From the NCBI GenBank assembly GCA_963631545.1, contig CAVGRN010000031.1:1-24277 (forward strand): a DNA stretch of 24,277 nucleotides. Reading direction: 5' to 3'. Origin of the DNA: UBA1181 sp963631545. Its GTDB lineage: Bacteria; Bacteroidota; Bacteroidia; Bacteroidales; Paludibacteraceae. The position numbers were made by a program, and so were the translations under genes. The stretch's first letter is position 1. Every line of letters begins with the position of its first letter. Below the pieces are notes generated by a model. The model worked only from the letters and a program-made list of their open reading frames with translations. It ran no database searches and was not told where the DNA came from. Shown here piece after piece: positions 1-7,500 of the stretch.

Positions 1-162
1 TAAATTATTATCTAACGTATAAAACTGACCTATCGGCGGAATGCACCTTCAATGACTCTTACGAGGCATAAATATCCTAAAATCAAGCGTGGTGGAGCAG
101 TCATATTCAATGACTATGAAACATTCATTGAAAAAGTCTATCATACAATTATGGCAAGATAA
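1..162 (+). other. possible 3' remnant of an upstream gene
   Basis: No complete gene is visible here. A short open stretch in frame 1 runs from base 16 to a TAA at 160-162, with an ATG at 52. Its last residues (GGAVIFNDYETFIEKVYHT) look more like a protein C-terminus than random translation. Frame 3 is also open from the left edge to a TAA at 69-71, so a decayed or frameshifted gene end is one reading. The 10-mer TTCAATGACT occurs at 48-57 and again at 106-115. I do not recognise a family, and the stretch may be noncoding. Confidence 0.2.
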
Positions 163-303
163 ATGGAGGTGCCAGAAGATTCTGCCCCCCGCAACTTCTT
201 AACCTGAAAATTTTAAAAACTCCTTTTTTTTTGTTTTTTTTGCAGAAACTTTGGGGTTTTGTTCCCGAAAGTGACAGCCATTGCGTGTGATTAAGAGATT
301 TCT
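163..303 (+). promoter_or_regulatory. AT-rich leader upstream of ftsX
   Basis: This gene-free stretch contains long T runs around 221-241 and then the ftsX start. The nearest thing to a Bacteroidota -7 box (TAnnTTTG) is AAACTTTG at 246-253, which has one mismatch and no correctly spaced TTTG upstream. A promoter for the downstream operon is expected here because the operon starts at 304, but I cannot place it precisely. There is no clear Shine-Dalgarno site before the ATG, which is normal for Bacteroidota. Confidence 0.3.
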
Positions 304-1176
304 ATGGCCCAAAAGAAAAAATATAGGTTCTTCAATTCAAAGTTGACATCGGCGGTGAGCATCTCAATGGTGCTTTTCCTCTTAGGCTGTACGATTTCAG
401 TCTCAATGGTGGCCCGCAATATGTCAAAGTCTATCCTCGAGAAAATAGCCCTTACGGTTTATATGAAAGAATCCGCCTCGCCAGAGCAGATTCAGTCTTT
501 CTCCAATTTCGTTTCTTCGCAGCCCTACACCAAGAAAGCCACGTTCATCAGCAAGGAGCAGGCTATCAATGAGGTGTGCGTCGAGATGGGGGAGGACCCC
601 GAGGAGTTTGCCGACCAAAATCCACTCCCCAACACGTTTGTGGTGCATGTGCAGGCGCAATACGCCAACAATGACAGTGTGATTGCCATTTCACAGCGCA
701 TCGGCGAGTTGGATTGCGTGGACCGCGTGGGCTATCAGAAAAATATGATACACACCATCGTGCGCAATGTCAACCGCATTGCGTTCGCGCTTTTCTGTGC
801 CACGATGTTGCTGCTCTTCATCTCGTACGTATTGATTCATAACACGATAGAGTTGCTCGTCCACTCAGACCGTTTCCTTATCCATACTATGAAGTTGGTG
901 GGGGCGACGGGTTGGTTCATCCGCAAACCTTACCTCAAGCAAGGTTTTGTCATTGCTTTGGTGGCTTTCGGTCTGGCTTCTGCCTACCTGTTGGGGTTGA
1001 ACCATTTCTTCCGGAATGATTTTCCGTTCTCTATCATTGAGATGGAAAAGCCCGAGGTGTTCGTGCCGCTCTTTGGCTCAATGTTGGTGTGCAGCGTGTT
1101 GGTAACGAGCATTGCCACGGTGTTTGCCGTCGGGAAGTATCTGAAAAAGAAGTCGGACGACCTCTATTATATATAA
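304..1176 (+). CDS. ftsX: cell division protein FtsX (ABC transporter permease-like)
   Basis: FtsX is the membrane partner of the ATPase FtsE. At the division site the complex transmits ATP hydrolysis to periplasmic peptidoglycan hydrolase regulators. The 290 residues show the family layout: a short basic cytoplasmic N-terminus, TM1 about 16-36, a periplasmic domain about 38-155 with the typical NPLPNTFVVH stretch (106-115), then TM2 157-178, TM3 213-232 and TM4 252-277. The cytoplasmic loop MKLVGATGWFIRKPYL (196-211) is the conserved FtsX signature, and the DDLYYI end matches my memory of Bacteroidales homologues. FtsE is not adjacent, which I recall as usual in this phylum. It is the first gene of a five-gene co-directional block, with 30 bp to the next gene. 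The ATG at 304 is chosen because it gives the expected N-terminus directly before TM1. Confidence 0.93.
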   Translation: MAQKKKYRFFNSKLTSAVSISMVLFLLGCTISVSMVARNMSKSILEKIALTVYMKESASPEQIQSFSNFVSSQPYTKKATFISKEQAINEVCVEMGEDPEEFADQNPLPNTFVVHVQAQYANNDSVIAISQRIGELDCVDRVGYQKNMIHTIVRNVNRIAFALFCATMLLLFISYVLIHNTIELLVHSDRFLIHTMKLVGATGWFIRKPYLKQGFVIALVAFGLASAYLLGLNHFFRNDFPFSIIEMEKPEVFVPLFGSMLVCSVLVTSIATVFAVGKYLKKKSDDLYYI

Positions 1177-1206
1177 AGGAGTAATAAAAAAAGAAATACA
1201 AAAAAT

Positions 1207-1425
1207 ATGGATTATGCATTGCCGAAAAGAAACTTGCAGCTGTTGGCTGTCGGGTTTGTGATTATCATTATAGGATTCTGTCTGATGATGGGCGGCGGGA
1301 GCGAGGACGGAGTTACGTTCAACCCCGAGATTTTCAGCACGCGCCGTGTGGTGGTGGCTCCGATGGTGGCCCTGTTCGGTTTCTTTTTCGAGATTTTCGC
1401 CATCCTTTGGCGTCCAAAAAAATGA
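1207..1425 (+). CDS. DUF3098 small membrane protein
   Basis: This 72-residue protein has two hydrophobic segments, about 11-29 and 48-67. The loop between them carries the GGGSEDG and FNPEIFSTRR motifs that I associate with DUF3098. That family is restricted to Bacteroidota and typically sits between ftsX and uppP, as here. The function is unknown. Position and size suggest a helper in envelope biogenesis or division, but that is inference from neighbours only. The end (WRPKK) is basic and probably cytoplasmic. The start follows an A-rich stretch, and the stop lies 6 bp before the uppP start, so the genes are almost certainly co-transcribed. Confidence 0.85.
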   Translation: MDYALPKRNLQLLAVGFVIIIIGFCLMMGGGSEDGVTFNPEIFSTRRVVVAPMVALFGFFFEIFAILWRPKK

Positions 1426-1431
1426 TAGGAG

Positions 1432-2235
1432 ATGGATGCGTTTCAGGCTTTTGTCTTAGGTATGGTGCAGGGTCTGACGGAGTATTTGCCCGTCAGCAGT
1501 AGCGGTCATTTGGCCATCGGCCAGGCACTTTTCGGACTGACGGAGGATAACCTCATCTTCACCATTGTGGTGCATGTCGCCACCGTATTCAGCACACTGC
1601 TCATCTTGCGCAAGGAGATTGTGTGGTTGGTGAAGGGCTGCCTTAAGTTCGAGTGGAACGACGAGATGCGCTATGCCGCCGCCATTGTGGTTTCCATGAT
1701 TCCGATTGGCATTGTCGGCGTTTTTTTCAAAGACTGGGTGGAAGGCATTTTCGGCGAGGGCTTGCTCATCGTCGGGTGTATGTTGCTGCTCACAGCGGCG
1801 TTGCTCACTTTCTCCTACTATGCGAAGCCTCGGCAGAAGGCGGAGATTTCGTTGCGCGATGCATTCATCATCGGTCTTTCGCAGGCTTGCGCGGTGTTGC
1901 CAGGACTCTCGCGCTCTGGCACGACCATCGCCACGGGTCTGCTCCTTGGAAATAAGAAAGAGAAATTGGCTCAGTTCTCCTTCCTCATGGTCATTCCGCC
2001 CATTTTGGGAGAGGCGTTGCTTGATTGCATCAAGGTGGCGAAGGATGGTTACGAGAGTGTCGTTTCGGGCATCTCGCCGTTTGCTTTGTGCGTGGGTTTT
2101 GTCGCCGCATTCGTGTTTGGCTGCATCGCCTGCAAGTGGATGATAGACATCGTGAAGAAAGGCAAACTCATCTATTTTGCCGCCTACTGCGTGTTGGCTG
2201 GCATCGTTTCCATCGTTCTTTCTTTTAATTTGTAG
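1432..2235 (+). CDS. uppP: undecaprenyl-diphosphatase UppP (BacA family)
   Basis: UppP dephosphorylates undecaprenyl diphosphate to the monophosphate and so recycles the lipid carrier for peptidoglycan and surface polysaccharide synthesis. Overproduction of the family gives bacitracin resistance. The 267-residue length is typical. Both catalytic signatures are present: QGLTEYLPVSSSGH at 13-26 with the E17 motif, and PGLSRSGTT at 157-165 with the essential arginine R161. The conserved histidine H48 (HVAT) is also present. The rest is a run of hydrophobic segments, as expected for an integral inner-membrane enzyme. The start is preceded by TAGGAG, one of the few Shine-Dalgarno-like sequences in the window. 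Only 3 bp separate its stop from the truB start. Its place behind ftsX and DUF3098 fits an envelope-growth operon. Confidence 0.95.
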   Translation: MDAFQAFVLGMVQGLTEYLPVSSSGHLAIGQALFGLTEDNLIFTIVVHVATVFSTLLILRKEIVWLVKGCLKFEWNDEMRYAAAIVVSMIPIGIVGVFFKDWVEGIFGEGLLIVGCMLLLTAALLTFSYYAKPRQKAEISLRDAFIIGLSQACAVLPGLSRSGTTIATGLLLGNKKEKLAQFSFLMVIPPILGEALLDCIKVAKDGYESVVSGISPFALCVGFVAAFVFGCIACKWMIDIVKKGKLIYFAAYCVLAGIVSIVLSFNL

Positions 2236-2238
2236 AAG

Positions 2239-3012
2239 ATGGAAATGGAGAATCAAAAAGATATCGCCGGGGGTGAGGTGTTTTTTTTCGATAAGCCGTT
2301 GCGCTGGACGTCGTTCGACCTTGTCAAAAAGGCGCGCAACCTGTTGGAACGCCGACTCGGACTGAAAAAAGTGAAGATTGGCCACGCTGGTACGCTCGAC
2401 CCCCTTGCTACGGGTGTGATGATCGTCTGCACCGGCAAGCAAACCAAGCAGATCGAGTCTTTCCAGTATAAGACGAAGGAGTATGAGGCGACTCTCCGCC
2501 TCGGGGCAACCACTCCCTCGTTCGACTTGGAAACGGAGGTGGACGCCAACTATCCCACGGAGCATATCACCGAGGAACTCGTCCGCGAGAAATTGGGCGG
2601 TTTCATCGGGGAAATACAGCAGATACCGCCCACCTATTCTGCGGTGAAAATCAACGGCAAGCGCGCCTACGAGTATGCCCGCAAGGGGCAGGAGGTGGAG
2701 ATGAAACCCAAAACACTGGTGATTGACGAGATTGAACTGCTCGACTTCGCAGGCGACCTCCTCAAAGTGCGCGTGGTGTGTAGCAAAGGCACTTACATAC
2801 GGGCGTTGGCGCGAGACATCGGCGAGGCATTGGGTAGCGGTGCGCACCTTGTGGCACTGCGCCGCACGCGCATAGGCGATGTGACGCTCGACAAGTGCCA
2901 GAGTGTCGACGACTTCGAGGCGTTGGTCAACCGCTTGGCGGAGCAGAAAAAGCTTTCAGCAGAAAAAAATAATAACGATAATAGTAGTAACAATGAAACT
3001 ATCCAAGTTTAA
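2239..3012 (+). CDS. truB: tRNA pseudouridine(55) synthase TruB
   Basis: TruB converts uridine 55 in the T-loop of tRNAs to pseudouridine. The catalytic motif GHAGTLDPLATGV (48-60) carries the nucleophile D54. Other family blocks are KPLRWTSFD (19-27), PPTYSAVKINGKRAYEYAR (130-148), the KGTYIRALARDIG block (183-195) and LRRTRIG (207-213). At 257 residues this is the shorter form. It ends in a low-complexity Asn/Ser-rich tail from about 243 that should be disordered, rather than a PUA domain. An alternative ATG at 2245 would remove two residues. The 3' end overlaps the queA start by 20 nt in another frame, which suggests coupled translation. It is cytoplasmic and functionally unrelated to the envelope genes before it. 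Confidence 0.95.
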   Translation: MEMENQKDIAGGEVFFFDKPLRWTSFDLVKKARNLLERRLGLKKVKIGHAGTLDPLATGVMIVCTGKQTKQIESFQYKTKEYEATLRLGATTPSFDLETEVDANYPTEHITEELVREKLGGFIGEIQQIPPTYSAVKINGKRAYEYARKGQEVEMKPKTLVIDEIELLDFAGDLLKVRVVCSKGTYIRALARDIGEALGSGAHLVALRRTRIGDVTLDKCQSVDDFEALVNRLAEQKKLSAEKNNNDNSSNNETIQV

Positions 3013-4048
3013 ATTCGATCTACCTGAGGAGCAGATCGCCCTTTATCCGGAGCATAACAGGGACGAGGCTCGTATGCTTGTTCTCAACCGAAAGACGGGG
3101 GAGATTGAGCATAAAGTGTTCAAAGACATCCTGGATTATTTCGATGAGAAGGACGTTTTCGTGTTCAACGACACCAAGGTGTTCCCCGCTTGCCTCTACG
3201 GCAACAAGGAGAAGACCAACGCTCGCATCCAAGTCTTTTTGTTGCGCGAGTTGAGCCGCGAAAACCGCTTGTGGGACGTCTTAGTGGACCCCGCCCGCAA
3301 AATCCGCATCGGCAACAAACTCTATTTCGGCGAAGACGACTCGCTTGTGGCTGAGGTGATAGACAACACCACCTCGCGCGGACGCACGCTCCGTTTCCTC
3401 TACGAGGGCCCTTACGAGGAGTTCCGCAGCACGCTCTACAGCCTTGGCGAGGCACCGCTCCCAATGCACATCAAGTGTCGCCGCGCCGTCGAGCCGGAAG
3501 ACTTGGAGCGTTACCAAACCATCTTTGCGAAAAACGAGGGTGCGGTGGTGGCTCCCAGCGCAGGTCTGCACTTCAGCAAGTCGCTTATGAAGCGGCTCGA
3601 AATCAGGGGGTGCGACTTCGCCTACATCACTTTGCACGCCGGCTTGGGCAATTTCCGCGACATTGACGTGGAAGACCTCACCAAACATAAAATGGACTCC
3701 GAGGAGCTTGAAATCCTCGAAGAGCAAGCCAACATCATCAACAAGGCGCACTTGGAGCGTCGGCACATCTGCGCCGTCGGCACCACTGTGATGCGTGCCG
3801 TGGAGACCAGCGTCGGCACAGACGCTATGGTGAAGCCGTTCAAGGGTTGGACCAACAAGTTCATCTTCCCGCCGTACGACTTTTCTGTGGCAGACCGTAT
3901 GATATCCAACTTCCACACCCCGATGTCCACACTCTTGATGCTCGTTTCCGCTTTCGGCGGTTACGACAAGGTGATGAACGCCTACGAGGTGGCAGTGAAG
4001 GAAGGCTACCGATTCGGGTCGTATGGCGATGCGATGCTGATAATTTAA
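2993..4048 (+). CDS. queA: S-adenosylmethionine:tRNA ribosyltransferase-isomerase QueA
   Basis: QueA transfers and isomerises the ribosyl part of S-adenosylmethionine onto 7-aminomethyl-7-deazaguanine in tRNA. This forms epoxyqueuosine, the penultimate step of queuosine synthesis at wobble position 34. From the ATG at 2993 the protein has 351 residues and starts MKLSKFKFDLPEEQIALYP, exactly the family N-terminus. The frame is open further upstream to 2903, but that extension is basic and unlike the family, so it is rejected. Family motifs are FNDTKVFPA (58-66), YQTIFAK (174-180), PSAGLHFS (188-195), LHAGLGNF (214-221), GTTVMRAVE (263-271), SNFHTPMSTLL (305-315) and a GDAML end. The start lies inside the end of truB (20-nt overlap). 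This is the last gene of the operon, followed by a strong hairpin. Confidence 0.96.
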   Translation: MKLSKFKFDLPEEQIALYPEHNRDEARMLVLNRKTGEIEHKVFKDILDYFDEKDVFVFNDTKVFPACLYGNKEKTNARIQVFLLRELSRENRLWDVLVDPARKIRIGNKLYFGEDDSLVAEVIDNTTSRGRTLRFLYEGPYEEFRSTLYSLGEAPLPMHIKCRRAVEPEDLERYQTIFAKNEGAVVAPSAGLHFSKSLMKRLEIRGCDFAYITLHAGLGNFRDIDVEDLTKHKMDSEELEILEEQANIINKAHLERRHICAVGTTVMRAVETSVGTDAMVKPFKGWTNKFIFPPYDFSVADRMISNFHTPMSTLLMLVSAFGGYDKVMNAYEVAVKEGYRFGSYGDAMLII

Positions 4049-4069
4049 ATTGAAAACATATTGTTCCGT

Positions 4070-4106
4070 GCCGCACATCCTCAGTCGGTGGCTGTTGATG
4101 TGCGGC
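4070..4106 (+). terminator. hairpin after queA, probable operon terminator
   Basis: GCCGCACATC (4070-4079) and GATGTGCGGC (4097-4106) form a perfect 10-bp GC-rich stem with a 17-nt loop, starting 22 bp after the queA stop. The 3' flank (GGAATAAAG) has no U-tract. It could therefore act as a terminator of an unusual kind, as an RNA-stabilising 3' hairpin, or as a processing site. Placement between two differently behaving blocks favours transcription termination or mRNA end protection. Confidence 0.55.
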
Positions 4107-4517
4107 GGAATAAAGACAGGACGGAAATGAAATAAAAAGGGAGTCTACTTTGTTTTGCTGTGTAACCTTTTGTTTTTCAAGATTTGAAATCCAATTTTTT
4201 TTCTTGTTTGAAAACGAAAAATTATTTATTTTCGTCATTCCGTAATGTTCGTAAATGTGCGGATATTATTAAAGTATAACTGTTTGATTATCTGTATTTT
4301 AAAAATATTGATATTCAATAGTTATTCTTTTGTTCGGTTGTGAATATAGTAAAAATAAGAAATAGGGCGTCGGATAAACAGGAGAAGATGCGTTAGAATG
4401 GTGATAAAAGAGCGGTTTTTGAGGAGAAATGCGTTTGGATGTTGCTGTTTTGAAGAGGCGAGAAAAAAACGAAATTTTATGAGTAAGATTTTTACGTTAA
4501 AATTACATAAAGAAGAA
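4107..4517 (+). promoter_or_regulatory. long AT-rich leader of the giant surface-protein gene
   Basis: About 410 bp without a convincing gene. It holds two small inverted repeats: TTTCAA-GAT-TTGAAA (4175-4189), and ACGAAAA / TTTTCGT (4214-4220 and 4229-4235, 8-nt loop). TAACCTTTTG near 4163 and TATTCTTTTG near 4323 resemble the -7 box TAnnTTTG but have wrong internal spacing, so I do not call an exact promoter. The reading frame of the downstream gene is open back to an ATG at 4398 and has another at 4479. Part of this stretch could therefore be translated if the signal peptide has a longer N-terminus. Confidence 0.4.
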
Positions 4518-7500
4518 ATGAAATCTTTCGAGAAAGGTTTGTGGAGGTGCTGCGTAGCGTTGCTGATGGCAGTGGTGCCTTGCAGCTCGTTGTTTGCGGT
4601 TGGAAAGATAACTGCTGATGGGGGAGAAACCGGGGTAACGGCGTGTCCGGGCTTTGGTATTGAGCTCACGGCGTCTGGTTTTACCACCCAGCCGGAGGCG
4701 GTCGACTTCTACCGGCAGGAGCAGGGAAGCACCACTTGGACGCACATCAAGACGGTGACGGACGTAACCGGTGTGTTTGTAACCGCCGATGATATGGGTT
4801 CTTCGCCCGTGTCGTTCAAGGCAGTTGCGCAAACCACCAAGGAGGAGACGAACGTCATCACCGTCGGTGTCGGGACAAACTGCCCGAACCCTTGCCACGA
4901 AAGCTCTACGGGCGATTTCATCAATGGTACGGACTTTAACCCCAAAAATGGAAGCGCAGATGCTGTAACGGAATTGTCGGGAAGTTCAACGGACAATATT
5001 GTCTCACATTTTTCTGACTATGACATTACGTTTACCGCAAGTGACTGTTCGGGTGGAACTATTTCAAATGATTTTTCTAAGTATTTTGGGACCGATCTGC
5101 CTTCCGACATGACCGATTTACCAGTCTATTCTAACTACTATTGGTTCTCTAATGGGTCTATAAATTGTACTCCGTTTGTTTATACGTTTAATTTGATTGA
5201 CGGTAATAAGAAAAATGTGTGGAATGAGCGTTACTATCGTTTAACGATGCGTTTGTATCTGAAAAAAAGGAGCGGTTGTAATAATGACTGTACAAGTGCC
5301 CAATTGAAACTTCAAACGCTGAATGGAGGAGAGGGAAATTTTTATCAAAATGCAGACCATGCGGAAATTTATTTGTATGACGATGCTACGGGGACAGTGA
5401 TAGCAGACAATAATACGGGGAATTCCGTTTTATCTGTTAACAAAAGTTTTGATGCCATTTCATTAGGAGGTTTGATATGTAGGAGTGATCTTGACGAAAA
5501 ATTGCTTCGTATGGAGATCCATTTCTATGGTAGATTTAATGCGCAAAACCCAAATCCAAATACTACTATTGGTTTGGCACCTATGTTTCAACAGTTTGGT
5601 AATTGTTTCCAAATGGCAGTCGACTATGTGTCAGCCGAGGAGATGTCAGTTTGTATGACGAACTCATCTGCTTGTATTGGTGAGAAGGTTACGGTGAATG
5701 CCGCCGGTTTCCCATATAACGCCAAATATGTTTGGGAGGTAAAGAAGAATGGCAGTTGGGAGACGCTCACGGTTGGCGGTGTGCCTTGGGGCGGAACCGA
5801 CGAGATGTATAAAAAGGTGGACATCGAGGTGCTTGATTTGGGTAAAACCGAATATCGTGTGTATGATGAAACCACATACGCTAAAAATGAAAGCGAACCT
5901 ATCTATTTCCACATTGTGGGTAAAAACTGTGACCCCGTGGTGCCATCCAAGGTTTATGGTAAAGAAATGTTTTGTGCACCTAAGACTGATACTTTCTTTG
6001 TGTCGCCTGTGGATGCCAACCCATTAGTGGAGTACCGTTGGAAACTCTTCGATCCAGATGGTAAAGAATACAAAAACACATCCTTCGATTACGGAGGTAA
6101 GATTGATAGTGCGACCTCCAAACGTGGCGACACCATTTTCGTGACTATGCCAAACGATGTCCCAGAGGGTGAGTATACGATCCAGGTGCAGACGGTGGTA
6201 AAGACGTTGCAATCCAACGGAACGTACGTTACGAAGCCAACGGGCGACCCTGTCTCAATGCCGTTTGATGTGTACCGCACGCCGAGTGTCACACTCAAGC
6301 TGGATGCCTTCGGAGATATAGACGAGAATGAAAAGAAACTCTGCCCTACGGATAAAAACCAGAAAATCAAGGCGGTTGCCACTGCCTTGCCGCAGTCAAA
6401 GTACTTGTATGAGTATACCTGGGTGGGGGCAACCTCCGATGACAAGGGGGATAACTTCGCCATTGTCAATTTGCCGACAGAGGCGTCGTGTAATGGAACG
6501 AAGACGTCGCACACGGTAAATGTGAAAGTTGAAATCTCGGGTGTGGGCTGTCCATCTGGGGCAACTCAAGACTATCAGTTGGAAAAGTTGGTGGACCCTA
6601 CCGTGGATTGCGAAAGTATGGATAAACCAGAATATGAATTAGACGCTACAGCCAAGGACACCACCATCACGCTCCCTTATCCGAATTTCGAGGCAGGTTG
6701 CGAGAACGACCCAGCGTTTAAAATCGAGTTGGTTTTTACGGGGCTTGATGGCACCAAGGTTTCAAAGACGATTGAAACATCGCTTTACAAGGTGGCAGGT
6801 GATGTGGCTAAAAACAAGGTTACACTCCCTGCCGGAAGCGGAACGCTTACCTACACCGTAACGGACGGTTGCGGAAAGACTGCAACTTGTAACGTGGAAA
6901 TCGTGGTGAAGGATGTTACCGCGCCAAGCATCAATTGCGATGACATCAAGCCGGTTTCTGTGGACCTTGACGATGCCTGCACCGTTACGTTCAGTGGTAC
7001 AACTGAAATTGCGGCACCAGTCTTGACCGACCAAAACGGTGTGGACGGTGCCATAACCGGAGTCTACCAGGGACGCACCAACGTGAATGTTGCGGTGAAC
7101 CCGGGCGAGGTGAACACGTCGGCTGCGCAGCGGGAACTCTTCACCAACCCTCCATTGTTGACGGATGCGTTCCAGATAGGTACTACCTATATCCTTTGGT
7201 CTTTCTCCGACAATTCGGGCAACACCACTTACTGTACGCAAAAAGTGACTGTGGTGGACAAGAACGAGCCTGATGTGGACTGTAAGGCTGCAGACCTTGG
7301 CGAAGTGTCGAGTAGCGACGACCATTGCGGCCTCTCTCTGAGTGAACTCCTCAAGCAGATCCCTGCCGATAAAATGCCAGAGGCGACGGATGTTTGCTCG
7401 GGCGCAGGGCAGAGCATCACGCCAGAGTATTATTATTATGATGATGGTGGCAATGATGTGAAAATCACAGATTTCGATGCTGTGCTTTTCAACGTGAACG

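Noticed and set aside
246..253. AAACTTTG as -7 box for ftsX
   Set aside because: First base mismatches TAnnTTTG and the only upstream TTTG is 12 bp away instead of about 20.
1456..2847. 463-codon open frame on the minus strand across uppP and truB
   Set aside because: It is antisense to two well-conserved enzymes, has His/Arg/Gln-rich low-information translation and no family motif. It arises from codon bias.
2903..2992. Upstream extension of queA in the same frame
   Set aside because: The 30 extra residues are basic and unlike QueA. The ATG at 2993 gives the exact family N-terminus.
4398..4517. Earlier in-frame starts (4398 and 4479) for the giant gene
   Set aside because: They place 13 to 40 charged residues before the signal peptide. 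4518 gives a normal signal peptide and an A-rich upstream context. They are not excluded, only less likely.
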